Shown one piece after another: positions 29,056 to 38,419 of a stretch of DNA of 44,377 nucleotides (within the stretch, counting starts at the first letter, position 1; each line of letters opens with the position of its first letter). The DNA comes from Actinomycetales bacterium (lineage in GTDB: Bacteria > Actinomycetota > Actinomycetes > S36-B12), in NCBI GenBank assembly GCA_018970765.1, contig JAGWVT010000015.1, positions 1 through 44,377 on the forward strand. Direction: 5' to 3'. The notes below the pieces were generated by a model that did not search any database, was not told the DNA's origin, and worked only from the letters and a program-made list of their open reading frames with translations. The position numbers were made by a program, and so were the translations under genes.

Positions 29056-31098
29056 GTGGACATGCGCCAGGAGAGCGTCCCGCCTGCGGTCCAAGCCGAG
29101 GCGTTCCCGCCGCCCGCAGTGGTACCGGCCGTACTTGTTGGGCGCATGCCGATCACTGACGTCAGCCCGACCGTCCTTGGGGGGCGTCGGCCGGCAGCCG
29201 CCGCGGTAGGTGAAGCAATTCCCATCCGCGCCACCTGCCTGCGGGAGGGCCATGACGCCCTGGGCGCCCACGCGGTCTTGATTGATCCAACCGGCCGCGA
29301 ACACTCCCGGGTGCGGATGACCGCGGTACTCGATGGGTTGGATACCTGGCAGGGATTGGTTCGCCCGGACAGCATCGGCCTTTGGCAATTCGTCGTCGAA
29401 TCCTGGAATGACCCGTGGGCGAGTTGGCTGCACCGAGCACTCGTGAAGATTCCCGCCGGGCTTGACGAGGACGTTGAACTCTTGGACGGTGCCGCCGTGC
29501 TGGCCCGCGCCGCGGCGCTGTGCCCGGACGCACCATCCGCCGAACTGCTCGGACAATCCGTCGTCACCATGCGCACTGCCACCCTTCCGGCAGAAGTGCG
29601 GTTGGCGGCGGCCACCGATATTCGCGTCGAGCAGATCATGCAGCGCTGGCCGCTGCGTGAGTTCGTCACCTCCAGCGGGCCGTGGCCACTGCTCGTGCAA
29701 CGGCGCCGCGCCCTCGTTGGTGCCTGGTACGAGTTCTTTCCCCGCTCAGAGGGTGCGCTCAGCAGCACGGCCGCGATTGACCCCACGAAGTCCGGAACCT
29801 TTGCGACGGCCGCCCGACGACTCTCGGCGATCGCCGAAATGGGATTCGACGTCGTCTACCTCCCACCGATCCACCCCATCGGCCGTACCCATCGCAAGGG
29901 CGCGAACAACGCGTTGGTTGCTGCTGCCGCCGATCCTGGCTCACCCTGGGCGATAGGCAGTGCTGACGGAGGTCACGACGCGGTCCATCCGGATCTGGGG
30001 ACGCTTGCGGATTTCGATGCATTTGTCGCGGCCGCCAAAGCACTCGACCTCGAAGTCGCCCTCGACCTTGCCCTGCAGGCATCACCAGATCACCCGTGGG
30101 TGCGCACGCACCCGCAGTGGTTCACCACCAGGGCCGACGGGTCGGTGGCATACGCAGAGAATCCACCCAAGAAGTACCAGGACATCTACCCGCTCAACTT
30201 CGATAACGATCCAGAGGGGCTCTACCGCGAGGTCGAACGCGTGGTTCGTCACTGGATGGATCACGGCGTGCGCATTTTCCGTGTCGACAACCCGCATACC
30301 AAACCACTGTGGGTCTGGGAGCGACTCATCGCGTCCATCAATGCCACCGACCCGGATGTGCTGTTCCTCGCCGAGGCCTTCACCCGACCGCCCATGATGC
30401 AGGCGCTAGCGCAGGTGGGATTCCAGCAGTCCTATACCTACTTCACCTGGCGCAATGGGCGGTACGAACTCGAGGAGTACTGTCGGGAACTGGCTGGCCC
30501 AGCGGCCTCATACATGCGCCCGAACTTCTTCGCCAACACCCCGGACATCCTGAACGACTACCTGCAGCACGGTGGGCCTGCGGCGTTTTCGATTCGCGCC
30601 ACTCTGGCCGCGACCCTGTCGCCGACCTATGGCATTTACAGCGGCTTTGAACTTTATGAACACGTAGCACTACGCCCCGGGAGCGAGGAATACCTGGACT
30701 CGGAGAAATACCAGTACCGACCGCGGGATTGGGAAGCAGCGCGCCGACAGGGGCGAACCCTGGCCCCGTACCTGGCGCTGCTGAACAGCATTCGTCGTGC
30801 GCATCCAGCCCTGCAGGATCTTCGATCCCTGCACTTCCATCAGTCCGACAACCCATCGGTGATCGCATTCGCCAAGCAGGATGGTGACGATTTGCTGCTG
30901 GTGGTTTGCTCAGTTGATCCGCATCGCGAACAGGAAGCGACGATCTGGTGGGACATGCCCGCACTGGGCATGGATTGGTCCGCTCGTTTTGTCGCGCGTG
31001 ACCTGGTATCGCAGACCACCTGGACCTGGTCGCATGGCACATACGTAAGTCTGCGCCCCTGGGAGCACGTGGCACACATTGTCCAGGTCCAACAGTGA
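29056..31098 (+). CDS. glgE: Alpha-1,4-glucan:maltose-1-phosphate maltosyltransferase
   Basis: GlgE (GH13_3) extends alpha-glucans with maltose from maltose 1-phosphate, the last chain-building step of the trehalose-to-glucan route. The 680-residue product has [31 protein letters not shown], the nucleophile in [16 protein letters not shown] (D411), the acid/base in [12 protein letters not shown] (E440) and [21 protein letters not shown] 29056 has GGAGG 7 nt upstream. It is followed directly by glgB. The treS and maltokinase genes that make maltose 1-phosphate are not in the window. Confidence 0.95.
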   Translation: MDMRQESVPPAVQAEAFPPPAVVPAVLVGRMPITDVSPTVLGGRRPAAAAVGEAIPIRATCLREGHDALGAHAVLIDPTGREHSRVRMTAVLDGLDTWQGLVRPDSIGLWQFVVESWNDPWASWLHRALVKIPAGLDEDVELLDGAAVLARAAALCPDAPSAELLGQSVVTMRTATLPAEVRLAAATDIRVEQIMQRWPLREFVTSSGPWPLLVQRRRALVGAWYEFFPRSEGALSSTAAIDPTKSGTFATAARRLSAIAEMGFDVVYLPPIHPIGRTHRKGANNALVAAAADPGSPWAIGSADGGHDAVHPDLGTLADFDAFVAAAKALDLEVALDLALQASPDHPWVRTHPQWFTTRADGSVAYAENPPKKYQDIYPLNFDNDPEGLYREVERVVRHWMDHGVRIFRVDNPHTKPLWVWERLIASINATDPDVLFLAEAFTRPPMMQALAQVGFQQSYTYFTWRNGRYELEEYCRELAGPAASYMRPNFFANTPDILNDYLQHGGPAAFSIRATLAATLSPTYGIYSGFELYEHVALRPGSEEYLDSEKYQYRPRDWEAARRQGRTLAPYLALLNSIRRAHPALQDLRSLHFHQSDNPSVIAFAKQDGDDLLLVVCSVDPHREQEATIWWDMPALGMDWSARFVARDLVSQTTWTWSHGTYVSLRPWEHVAHIVQVQQ

Positions 31099-31129
31099 AT
31101 TCGAGTCCAACAATGAACAAGGTGCCGGA

Positions 31130-33340
31130 ATGAAGATGCGGCGCGGGCAAGCCGATGCCCTGTCGGTGACCCTGGATGACCTTGATCGCGTTGTCGACGG
31201 CTGGCACCACGATCCGCACGCCATTCTCGGTCCGCACCCAACCGCTGACGGACGCGTGGTGATCCGAGTCTTGCGACCGGATGCTGAGTCGGTGACCTTG
31301 GTGAGCGGCTCCGGCGCGCCGCAGGATCGCCTCGAAATGACGCACGAGCATCGCGGCATCTGGCGCATCACGCTCGACACCGAACAGGTGCCGCACTACG
31401 CAGTCGATGTCGAGTACGACGGTCAGATCGTCCCCGGCGACGACCCGTACCGATTCTGGCCAACCCTTGGCGAGATGGACCTCTACCTGATTGGTGAAGG
31501 TCGACACGAACAGCTCTGGGAAGTGCTCGGTGCGCACCCGCGCAGTTACGAATCGCCCTTTGGCACCCTGCACGGAGTGTCCTTCGCAGTGTGGGCACCG
31601 AATGCGCGAGGCGTACGCGTGGTTGGCGACTTCAACCATTGGGACGGCACTGCGCACCCGATGCGCAGCCTGGGCTCGGCCGGCGTATGGGAAGTGTTCG
31701 TCCCGGGCATCACCGGAAACCTGCGCTACAAATTCGCCGTCCTGGGCCCGGACGGTCATTGGCGCCAGAAAGCCGACCCCATGGCATTTGCCACCGAAAT
31801 ACCCCCAGCCACGGCCTCTGTGGTCTTCGCCTCGGAATACGCCTGGCAGGACGGCGACTGGTTGGCAGCGCGCGCCGACAGCGACCCACATCGCAAACCC
31901 ATCAGCATCTACGAGGTGCATCTGGGCTCCTGGCGCCCTGGCCTGAGTTACCAGCAGCTCGCCGGTGAACTCGTGGAGTACGTGGTTGATTCTGGGTTCA
32001 CGCACGTGGAACTCCTGCCCGTCGCGGAGCACCCGTACGGGCCCAGCTGGGGCTATCAGGTGACCAGCTACTTCGCCCCGACCGCGCGCTTCGGCTCTCC
32101 TGACGACCTGCGGCACCTGATCGACGCCCTGCATCAAGCCGGTATCGGCGTGATCATCGACTGGGTTCCTGCGCATTTTCCCAAGGACGACTGGGCCCTG
32201 GCTCGATTCGACGGTACCGCGCTGTACGAACATCCCGATCCACGACGTGGGGAGCATCCCGACTGGGGCACCTACGTCTTCGACTTCGGTCGTCGTGAGG
32301 TGCGCAATTTCCTGGTTGCGAACGCACTGTTCTGGTTTGAGGAATTCCATGTGGACGGACTCCGGGTGGACGCAGTGGCGTCCATGCTCTACTTGGACTA
32401 CTCGCGCGCACCTGGACAGTGGGAACCCAACACGTTCGGCGGTCGCGAGAATCTCGACGCAGTGGCGTTCTTACAAGAACTCAACGCCACGATCTATCGG
32501 CGGGTGCCCGGTGCCATCACCATTGCCGAGGAATCCACTGCTTGGGGTGGGGTGACACGACCGACCTTTCTCGGCGGATTGGGTTTCGGCTTCAAGTGGA
32601 ACATGGGCTGGATGCACGACTCCTTGGACTACCTGCGGCACGAACCCATCCACCGCCAGTACCACCACAATCAGATGACCTTCGCGATGATGTACGCCTA
32701 TAGCGAGCGCTACGTGCTGCCCATCTCGCACGATGAGGTCGTCCACGGCAAAGGGTCGCTCATCGCTCGCATGCCAGGTGATCGCTGGCAGCAGCTGGCC
32801 AACCTGCGGGCGTTTCTCGGCTTCATGTGGGCGCACCCGGGTCGCAAGCTGCTGTTCATGGGATCGGAGTTCGCTCAGTCAAGCGAATGGAATGACGAAC
32901 GTGGCCTGGACTGGTGGTTGCTGCAATTCGAGGAACATGCCGGCATTCTGCGTGTGGTCACTGACCTCAACCGCACGTATCGCTCAGTACCGGCGCTGTG
33001 GGAGCTGGACGACGAACCGGCCGGCTTTAGCTGGATTGAGGCAAATGACCACGGCGCAAACGTCTTCAGTTGGCTGCGCTTTGATCGAAGCGGCAACGCC
33101 GTGGCCTGCCTGGTGAACCTCTCACCGGTGCCGCGCACCGGCTACCGCATCGGATTACCCGCCGCTGGCGAGTGGACCGAACTGCTCAACACTGATGCGA
33201 AGGACTACGGCGGCAGCGGTATGGGGAACCTCGGTGTCGTTCGCGCGGCCGGCTCGCGTGGCTGGCACGGCCAACCCGCATCGGCCGACGTCACGCTGCC
33301 ACCGCTCGCGACGGTCTACCTCGCCTCACCGCAGGTTTAG
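31130..33340 (+). CDS. glgB: 1,4-alpha-glucan branching enzyme (GH13)
   Basis: GlgB makes alpha-1,6 branches in glycogen-like glucans. The 736-residue product has two N-terminal beta-sandwich (CBM48-type) regions ([36 protein letters not shown]), EVHLGSWR, the nucleophile in [13 protein letters not shown] (D414), the acid/base in [10 protein letters not shown] (E467) and [16 protein letters not shown] 31130 has AAGGTG 5 nt upstream and is preferred over GTG 31079, which lies inside glgE. A six-codon ORF (MNKVPE, ATG 31113) has its stop overlapping this start (ATGA), which might couple translation, though it may be chance. The gene pairs with glgE, as in mycobacteria. Confidence 0.95.
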   Translation: MKMRRGQADALSVTLDDLDRVVDGWHHDPHAILGPHPTADGRVVIRVLRPDAESVTLVSGSGAPQDRLEMTHEHRGIWRITLDTEQVPHYAVDVEYDGQIVPGDDPYRFWPTLGEMDLYLIGEGRHEQLWEVLGAHPRSYESPFGTLHGVSFAVWAPNARGVRVVGDFNHWDGTAHPMRSLGSAGVWEVFVPGITGNLRYKFAVLGPDGHWRQKADPMAFATEIPPATASVVFASEYAWQDGDWLAARADSDPHRKPISIYEVHLGSWRPGLSYQQLAGELVEYVVDSGFTHVELLPVAEHPYGPSWGYQVTSYFAPTARFGSPDDLRHLIDALHQAGIGVIIDWVPAHFPKDDWALARFDGTALYEHPDPRRGEHPDWGTYVFDFGRREVRNFLVANALFWFEEFHVDGLRVDAVASMLYLDYSRAPGQWEPNTFGGRENLDAVAFLQELNATIYRRVPGAITIAEESTAWGGVTRPTFLGGLGFGFKWNMGWMHDSLDYLRHEPIHRQYHHNQMTFAMMYAYSERYVLPISHDEVVHGKGSLIARMPGDRWQQLANLRAFLGFMWAHPGRKLLFMGSEFAQSSEWNDERGLDWWLLQFEEHAGILRVVTDLNRTYRSVPALWELDDEPAGFSWIEANDHGANVFSWLRFDRSGNAVACLVNLSPVPRTGYRIGLPAAGEWTELLNTDAKDYGGSGMGNLGVVRAAGSRGWHGQPASADVTLPPLATVYLASPQV

Positions 33341-33343
33341 TCG

Positions 33344-33985
33344 CTAGATCACGGATCGGGACGAGATCGAGCCGTCCTTGAAGACAACTCGAGTGACGGT
33401 GGCCTCACTGGTGACATCGGCCTTGCTCACCACGGTCCATGATTGAAAACTCGGCTCACCCGCACCGACGTAGCACCCGGTGTCCTTCGGGGAACTCTTC
33501 GAGGCCCCGACCGGAATCTTTAGGGTCACTTTGCCGAAGCAGTACATGATTTCATCGTCGAAGGCGTCTTGGAAACGCGCCTCATACTCGACAGCCTTGA
33601 CTTCCTGAGCGCAATTATTGGTGAAGCGCACCTGGAACTCCACGAAGATTTCACCGCCGAAGCCATAGTCGCCACCGTCTTTATTGATGCGCAGGTTGAT
33701 GACCTCGCGCTTGAGGCAGTCGGTGGGGTCAGGTAGCGCACTTGGCGTAGGGGTTGCCTCACCGGAGGCAGTAGCCGATGGACTCGGTGACGGTGAGGCT
33801 TGGACGTTGCCCTCTTCGTCGGAGGGTCCAAATGGCACCAACGCCCGTAGGTCGCTGAGTTTCGGCAGCGCTGGTCTGGGCAGATTGTCGGGCACCAGCC
33901 CACAGCCGCTGACCGCAAGCGTGACGCCACAGACAAGCGTCACCACTGCGATGCGCAGTGCGCGTACCGGCCTAGAAGAGCGCAC
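33344..33985 (-). CDS. Putative secreted lipoprotein, unknown function
   Basis: A 213-residue protein with a basic start, a hydrophobic stretch (IAVVTLVCGVTLAV) and the lipobox AVSGC, giving lipidation at C28 and export to the outer face of the membrane. A Pro/Ser/Thr-rich linker follows (ASPSPSPSATASGEATPTPS). The folded C-terminal domain has four cysteines (TDC, NNC, MYC, TGC), perhaps two disulfides, and a beta-rich character (FVEFQVRFTNN). The start is uncertain; GTG 33985 overlaps cnoX by 14 nt and gives a good signal peptide. No named family was recognised. The stop lies 3 bp from the convergent glgB stop. Confidence 0.75.
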   Translation of the reverse strand: MRSSRPVRALRIAVVTLVCGVTLAVSGCGLVPDNLPRPALPKLSDLRALVPFGPSDEEGNVQASPSPSPSATASGEATPTPSALPDPTDCLKREVINLRINKDGGDYGFGGEIFVEFQVRFTNNCAQEVKAVEYEARFQDAFDDEIMYCFGKVTLKIPVGASKSSPKDTGCYVGAGEPSFQSWTVVSKADVTSEATVTRVVFKDGSISSRSVI

Positions 33986-34892
33986 TGGCCAGCGCCGTTC
34001 GAGCAGCTGGCACCGCGGGGTCATCCCCGGCTACCTGGAAGAGCGCGAGCAGATGTGCACGCACCGCATCACGATCGGCACCGCTAGTAGCGCGCACGCA
34101 TGTAATTAGTCGATCGAAGGCCTGCTGCCAGCGGCCGGCTAGAGCATCGAAGTCCGCGGCGAGCGTTTGGGCCGCGACATCGGTAGGGGCCGCTGCTGCC
34201 GCACCCAGTGCACCTGCTTCGTCTGCACTTGACGTTCGACGAAAGAGGCCCACCATTGCCAAACCCGCCTGCGCCTCAGTGTTTCCTGGTTCGGTATCCA
34301 AGATCACGCGATAGGCGCGCTCGGCACCGTCCCAATCGGCAGCGTCGATTGCCGTTGCCGCAGCGTCAAAGCGCGGGTCAGCGACCTCCTCGACGACCTC
34401 GTGATCGGATTCCGACGCCTCCAGCACGCTGCCTTCAACCCCCTGGCTGGCAGCCACGCGCAGTACCTCGTCCAGCACTGCACGCGCCTGTTGCTCAGGT
34501 ACTGCGCCTTGGAATAAGGGAATCGGCTGGCCCTTGATGACCGCGAAGACCGAGGGGATGGACTGCACCTGGAAGGCCGCCGCTATGCGCTGCTCGGCGT
34601 CTACGTCGACCTTCGCCAGCACCAGTCGACCCCCGTAGGACACCGCGAGGGCCTCCAAAATCGGCGAAAGCTGCTTGCAGGGTGCGCACCAGGTGGCCCA
34701 CAGGTCAAGGATGACCGGCACAGACATTGAGCGGTCGATGACTTCGGTCTGGAAGGTTGCCTCGGTGACGTCGATTACCAACCCAGCCGGCGCATTGGCC
34801 ATGGCCGCCGCCGCCTTTGCCTGGTTCTGCCGGGCACTGGCCAGAGCACCGAGATCGACGGCCCCTCGGGCGGTGAAGGACGGTTGTGTCAC
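33972..34892 (-). CDS. cnoX: CnoX/YbbN-type thioredoxin with TPR region
   Basis: A 306-residue cytosolic protein with an N-terminal thioredoxin domain (active site WATWCAPCKQ, C69 and C72; IPSVFAVIKGQPIPLFQGA) and a C-terminal helical TPR-like region (FDAAATAIDAADWDGAERAYRVIL, GDDPAVPAARTALASALF). Family members act as chaperone-like redox protectors. Because CAPC is intact, redox activity is expected. GTG 34892 is chosen by comparison with actinobacterial starts (MTQPS). It corresponds in position to mycobacterial Rv1324 near glgB. A 12-bp tandem repeat lies just upstream. Confidence 0.88.
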   Translation of the reverse strand: MTQPSFTARGAVDLGALASARQNQAKAAAAMANAPAGLVIDVTEATFQTEVIDRSMSVPVILDLWATWCAPCKQLSPILEALAVSYGGRLVLAKVDVDAEQRIAAAFQVQSIPSVFAVIKGQPIPLFQGAVPEQQARAVLDEVLRVAASQGVEGSVLEASESDHEVVEEVADPRFDAAATAIDAADWDGAERAYRVILDTEPGNTEAQAGLAMVGLFRRTSSADEAGALGAAAAAPTDVAAQTLAADFDALAGRWQQAFDRLITCVRATSGADRDAVRAHLLALFQVAGDDPAVPAARTALASALF

Positions 34893-34924
34893 TCCCCTAG
34901 TCTGACGCATCCCCGGTGTCGTTC

Positions 34925-35008
34925 GGGCATGGGTCAGGGCATGGGTCAGGGCATGGGTCAGGGCATGGGTCAGGGCATGGGTCAGGGCTTGGGTCAGGGC
35001 GTGAGTCT
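34925..35008. repeat. 12-bp tandem repeat (GGGCATGGGTCA), about 6-7 units
   Basis: Five identical 12-bp units from 34925 to 34984, a sixth with one change (GGGCTTGGGTCA) and a decayed seventh (GGGCGTGAGTCT). It fills most of the 101-bp gap between meaB and cnoX and overlaps the meaB stop. On the transcribed strand each unit reads TGACCCATGCCC, so every copy has both a stop and an ATG. It probably varies in copy number between strains. Confidence 0.95.
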
Positions 35009-35935
35009 GGCGGATAGTTCATCCACTGCTGCATAGGCGTCCAGCCCCCCACTGAGCACACGCTGAGCCAGGGCGTTCAGGTCCGCCTCGCGTTGTTGCG
35101 CGGCTTGCACGGTACGGCTGGCCAGCAGAGCGAGGATCTCCTCGCGTACCCGGCGCAGACGTCGCTGCTGTTCCTCACCCGACTGTGACAGCCAGGCTCG
35201 ATGCGCCTGGATGCCAGCCAAGAGGTCGTCGATGCCGTCGTCACGGTTGCCAACCGTGAGCACTACCGGTGGGCGCCATCCCGGCCATGTTCCAAGGGCG
35301 ATCATCTGCTGCACTTCGCGTGCCGTGGTCTGGGCACCGTCACGGTCCGCTTTGTTGACTGCGAAGATGTCGCCGATCTCCAAGATGCCTGCCTTGGCTG
35401 CCTGAATTCCGTCGCCCATGCCCGGAGCCAGCAGCACGATGGTCGTGTCTGCGGTGGCAGCCACCTCCACCTCGGACTGCCCGACACCGACGGTCTCAAT
35501 CAGCACGACATCGAACCCAGCGGCCGCCAGCACGGCGATGACCTGCGGTGTCGTTGCCGCCAACCCACCCAGGTGCCCGCGGGAGGCCATCGATCGGATG
35601 TAAACCCCCGGATCGTTTGCATGCTGCTGCATACGAATTCGATCGCCCAGCAGTGCGCCGCCACTGAACGGCGAACTAGGGTCGACAGCCAAGACGGCAA
35701 CTCGCTTGCCTTCCTTGCGGTACGCACTGACTAGGGCGGCCGTGATGGTTGACTTGCCCACGCCGGGTGAGCCCGTAATGCCGATGACCTGTGGCGAGTG
35801 GTCAGCAACCAATGGCGCGATCGCCGCAAGCAACTTGCGTGCCTGAGCCGACTGCGTCTCGACGATGCTGATCGAACGTGCCAAAGTCCGCACGTCGCCT
35901 GAGCGCAGGGCGGCGACCTGATCGACAGTTGTCAT
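34994..35935 (-). CDS. meaB: Methylmalonyl-CoA mutase-associated GTPase MeaB
   Basis: A G3E-family GTPase that protects and loads cobalamin onto methylmalonyl-CoA mutase. The 313-residue product has the P-loop GITGSPGVGKSTI (52-64), AVDPSSPFSGGALLGDRIRMQ, the switch ETVGVGQSEVEV, LLAPGMGDGIQAAKAGILEI and the base-recognition NKAD. ATG 35935 has AAGG 5 nt upstream; an in-frame TTG at 35959 is possible. mutA and mutB are not in the window, but the epimerase gene lies about 1.2 kb away. Its stop falls within the 12-bp repeat array. Confidence 0.92.
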   Translation of the reverse strand: MTTVDQVAALRSGDVRTLARSISIVETQSAQARKLLAAIAPLVADHSPQVIGITGSPGVGKSTITAALVSAYRKEGKRVAVLAVDPSSPFSGGALLGDRIRMQQHANDPGVYIRSMASRGHLGGLAATTPQVIAVLAAAGFDVVLIETVGVGQSEVEVAATADTTIVLLAPGMGDGIQAAKAGILEIGDIFAVNKADRDGAQTTAREVQQMIALGTWPGWRPPVVLTVGNRDDGIDDLLAGIQAHRAWLSQSGEEQQRRLRRVREEILALLASRTVQAAQQREADLNALAQRVLSGGLDAYAAVDELSARLTP

Positions 35936-35969
35936 CGCGACCTTCGCTTCCTCAAACAATCGTGACTTC

Positions 35970-37145
35970 TCATAGTCCCATCACACGATCGAACTGCCGA
36001 TCCAGGAGTTCGGATCGCTCCAGGCTTAGCGCTTGGGTGACGTAGCAGGAATCCAACACCTGCGTCGACGGGAATATCCACGGATCGTCGACCAATGCCG
36101 GATCAACATCGCGCATAGCCTCTCGAGCGCCACTGACGGGGCAGACGTACTGAATCCACGCCGCCACCTGGGCGGCAATCACCGGGTCGTAGTAGTGGTT
36201 CATGAGGTCTTCGGCGCCAGACTTGTTGGGGGCACCGATCGGGATCAGCATTGAATCCGCCCAGACGATGCCACCGGATTCCGGGAGGGCAAACCCCCAC
36301 TCGTCACCCAGTGCCAGCACATCCCCAGACCAACCAATGGACGTGATGAGATCGCCTGATTGGAGTCCGGCAATGTAGTCATTGCCGGTGACCTGCCTGA
36401 TGAACCCTCGCTCCACGTACTGGGCCAGGACATCCAGTGTCTGCTCGAACTGGGCATCGGTGAAGTTCGATGGATCGAATCCCTGCCAGGCCAGCATCGG
36501 TCCCATGGTGTCCATCGTTTCGCCGAGCACGGAAATGCGGCCCTTGAGGCGCTCATCGAAGAACTGTTCGAACGAGTTCATTTCCGTCCACCCGGTGCGC
36601 TCGTTCAACAAGGGGGCATTGAATCCGAATCCAGTGAAGCCGGACTGCCACGGCAGCGTATAGGCGCGATTGGGGTCGAAGGATGCCTGCGCCAAGCGCG
36701 GCAGGAGGTTCACGGCATTTGGGATGCGCGCGTAGTCCAACGGCTGCGCGAAGCCCAGTTCAACGAACAACTGCGCAGTTTCTTCGCTGAAGACGACAAT
36801 GTCTCGATCAATGCCTCGCCCGGATTCCAACTGATCGCGCACCTTGGCATAGAACGTCTGACCGTCGTTGATGTCCTCCTGATAGAGCACCTCGATTCCG
36901 GTGCGTTCGGTGAACCGTTCTAACGTGCTTAGCATGCCCGGCTCAGGGACGTCTATGTACATTGGCCAGTTCGAGAACACGACCTGATTCGTCGAGGTCG
37001 CCGATCGCGCACAACTGGTCGTGCCACCAAGGGCGATCGCACCGACCAGACTGGCTTGCAGCACCGCCCGGCGATTGGGTCGCAGGCCCAGGACCGGCAA
37101 CCTGCCTCGGACACGCCTCACCGGCAGGGGAGTTTCGGCGTCCAT
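35970..37145 (-). CDS. Spermidine/putrescine-type ABC transporter substrate-binding protein
   Basis: A 391-residue PotD-like periplasmic-binding protein. It has a likely Tat lipoprotein signal: NRRAVLQASLVGAIALGGTTSC with twin Arg at 25-26 and lipobox Cys at C45. The mature part begins VVFSNWPMYIDV and has YQEDINDGQTFYAKVRDQLESG, LPWQSGFTGFGFN, and a C-terminal GREAM-like ending. No permease or ATPase genes are near, so it is an orphan binding protein here. ATG 37145 lacks a Shine-Dalgarno; TATCGT ends 7 nt upstream. The start faces the epimerase start only 18 bp away. It interrupts what would otherwise be a meaB-epimerase pair. Confidence 0.87.
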   Translation of the reverse strand: MDAETPLPVRRVRGRLPVLGLRPNRRAVLQASLVGAIALGGTTSCARSATSTNQVVFSNWPMYIDVPEPGMLSTLERFTERTGIEVLYQEDINDGQTFYAKVRDQLESGRGIDRDIVVFSEETAQLFVELGFAQPLDYARIPNAVNLLPRLAQASFDPNRAYTLPWQSGFTGFGFNAPLLNERTGWTEMNSFEQFFDERLKGRISVLGETMDTMGPMLAWQGFDPSNFTDAQFEQTLDVLAQYVERGFIRQVTGNDYIAGLQSGDLITSIGWSGDVLALGDEWGFALPESGGIVWADSMLIPIGAPNKSGAEDLMNHYYDPVIAAQVAAWIQYVCPVSGAREAMRDVDPALVDDPWIFPSTQVLDSCYVTQALSLERSELLDRQFDRVMGL

Positions 37146-37163
37146 CACTGTCACGATAGGCGC
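37146..37163. promoter_or_regulatory. Very short divergent promoter region between potD-like gene and epimerase
   Basis: Only 18 bp lie between two divergent start codons, too few for two leaders with ribosome binding sites. On the minus strand TATCGT (37158-37153) ends 7 nt before ATG 37145; on the plus strand CACGAT (37152-37157) ends 6 nt before ATG 37164. Both -10 candidates occupy the same base pairs, which implies leaderless messages and mutually exclusive firing. Confidence 0.45.
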
Positions 37164-37628
37164 ATGAGTAGTGACTCGCAGGCATTGGGGCCGGATGCAT
37201 TGGTCGAGGCGATCGACCACATTGGCCTGGCGGTGCCCGATCTAGACGCGGCGATCGCCTTCTACGAGCGAACCTTCGGTCTGAAGGTCACGCATCGAGA
37301 AACCAACGAGGAGCAGGGTGTGGTCGAAGCCATGCTGGGCGCCGGCAATGCGTGCGTGCAACTGCTTGCCCCGCTGCGCCCAGACTCCCCCATCGCCAAG
37401 TTCCTCGACCGCAATGGTCCAGGCATCCAGCAGATGGCTTACCGAGTCGCCGACGTCGCCGCGGTCAGCACCACCCTGCGCTCCCGAGGTGTGCGCATGC
37501 TCTACGACGAGCCCAGGCGAGGCACGGCCGGCTCCTTGATCAACTTCGCTCATCCCAAGGACTGCGGCGGGGTCCTCATCGAGTTCGTCCAAGTTGACGT
37601 CGGTCAATCAGCGGCCGCCGAACACTGA
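37164..37628 (+). CDS. mce: Methylmalonyl-CoA epimerase
   Basis: Interconverts (R)- and (S)-methylmalonyl-CoA in the propionyl-CoA to succinyl-CoA route. The 154-residue VOC-fold protein has AIDHIGLAVPDLDAAIAFYE (metal His at H19), CVQLLAP (Gln ligand), GPGIQQMAYRV, the RRGTAGSLINFAHPKDCGGV loop and the final ligand Glu in VLIEFVQ. The QQ where many bacterial epimerases have HH is, as I remember, common in actinobacteria. ATG 37164 is the first start after the divergent promoter. meaB nearby supports the pathway; mycobacterial Rv1322A is the positional match. Confidence 0.9.
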   Translation: MSSDSQALGPDALVEAIDHIGLAVPDLDAAIAFYERTFGLKVTHRETNEEQGVVEAMLGAGNACVQLLAPLRPDSPIAKFLDRNGPGIQQMAYRVADVAAVSTTLRSRGVRMLYDEPRRGTAGSLINFAHPKDCGGVLIEFVQVDVGQSAAAEH

Positions 37629-37650
37629 GCGCAACTCGATAAGCGACCAC

Positions 37651-37887
37651 ATGAACGACCTGATGAGCGACCCCTGGGCAACCTTGACCAACTGGGCCGG
37701 TGACGCCAGCCTGCGACCCCTGCTCGCCATCGGGGCAGGCCTACTCGCCGTTCTGTTCGGCACGCTGTTGCTACGTCGGGCCCGCCGAGCAGTTTGGGCC
37801 GCCGCTTTCAGCGCCGCGCTGGTCGGCGGATGGTGGTGGGCCAGCCGGACCGGCGCCTGGGCCCAACTTCTGGAACTCATGCCCTAG
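37651..37887 (+). CDS. Small two-TM membrane protein, hypothetical
   Basis: A 78-residue protein (from ATG 37651; ATG 37663 is also possible) with two hydrophobic segments, about residues 22-40 (RPLLAIGAGLLAVLFGTLLL) and 46-62, separated by a basic turn RRARRA. The second ends in WWWAS. It follows the epimerase by 22 bp and may share its transcript. No Shine-Dalgarno is evident. Not recognised as any family. Confidence 0.5.
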   Translation: MNDLMSDPWATLTNWAGDASLRPLLAIGAGLLAVLFGTLLLRRARRAVWAAAFSAALVGGWWWASRTGAWAQLLELMP

Positions 37888-37933
37888 CGAATCGATGGTC
37901 TCGCTGGGAGAGCCTTGGGGGCATTCCGGCTGA

Positions 37934-37939
37934 TAAGGT
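37934..37939 (+). promoter_or_regulatory. Candidate leaderless -10 box for mntA
   Basis: TAAGGT ends 6 nt before ATG 37946, and there is no Shine-Dalgarno between them. This is the same geometry as at ilvD and at the first gene of the other nucleotidyltransferase module (18086). No good -35 was seen; TTGGGG at 37915 is too close. Confidence 0.4.
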
Positions 37940-37945
37940 TGCCTT

Positions 37946-38419
37946 ATGAACTGGGTCGCCGAGTATCAGCAAACTCACCACGCGGAATTCGTTGCCCGTC
38001 TCAGGCGAGGCATGGTCCTGCGAGCGATGCTGGCGGCCGGGAGCAGCCAACGAAGCATCGCGCAGGCCCTGGGCGTCACACAGCCAGCGATCAGTCAACA
38101 ACTCCGGAGCGGGCCGGACACCAGCAAGGTCAATCCAGCCACCCTGCTTGAGGCAGCCACTCCCGTCATCAAGACTATGGCCATCGAACGCGGTTATTCG
38201 CGGCTTGCCGTGTTCGGCTCGGTAGCTCGCGGGGATGCGGAACCTGATTCAGACATTGACCTCCTGGTCCAGGCACCAGATGATGCATCCACCTTTGACT
38301 TCATTCGCTTCCAGCATGAGGTGACCATGGTTATGGGACGCAAGGTCGACCTGATTGAGTACGGCGGCCTCAAGAGTGGGATGGACGACGATATACGCCG
38401 GGATTCCATTCCTCTGTAA
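37946..38419 (+). CDS. mntA: MntA-type nucleotidyltransferase antitoxin with N-terminal HTH
   Basis: A 157-residue protein. Residues ~33-54 form a helix-turn-helix (SSQRSIAQALGVTQPAISQQL), followed by a minimal nucleotidyltransferase domain with GSVARGDAEPDSDIDLLV, matching GS-x10-D-x-D (G91, S92, D103, D105), and a later KVDLIEYGGL. In characterised MntA-HepT pairs the enzyme AMPylates a tyrosine of the HEPN toxin and neutralises it. The added HTH suggests that this antitoxin also binds DNA and may autoregulate the operon (inference). The TAA stop overlaps the next ATG by 1 nt (TAATG), so the two are coupled. Confidence 0.88.
   Translation: MNWVAEYQQTHHAEFVARLRRGMVLRAMLAAGSSQRSIAQALGVTQPAISQQLRSGPDTSKVNPATLLEAATPVIKTMAIERGYSRLAVFGSVARGDAEPDSDIDLLVQAPDDASTFDFIRFQHEVTMVMGRKVDLIEYGGLKSGMDDDIRRDSIPL

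Noticed and set aside
30443-32350. 635-codon minus-strand ORF opposite glgE-glgB
   Set aside because: It is antisense to two genes with full catalytic motifs. It has no recognisable domain and reflects high-G+C codon usage.
34925-35008. CRISPR array
   Set aside because: The units are 12 bp with no spacers and no cas genes nearby; it is a simple tandem repeat.
35970-37145. Complete polyamine transporter operon
   Set aside because: Only the binding protein is present; no permease or ATPase genes occur within the window.
37425-37460. GIQQMAYRV in place of HH metal-site motif in the epimerase
   Set aside because: At first it looked like loss of a metal ligand, but I recall the same QQ in actinobacterial epimerases, so it is probably normal for the lineage.
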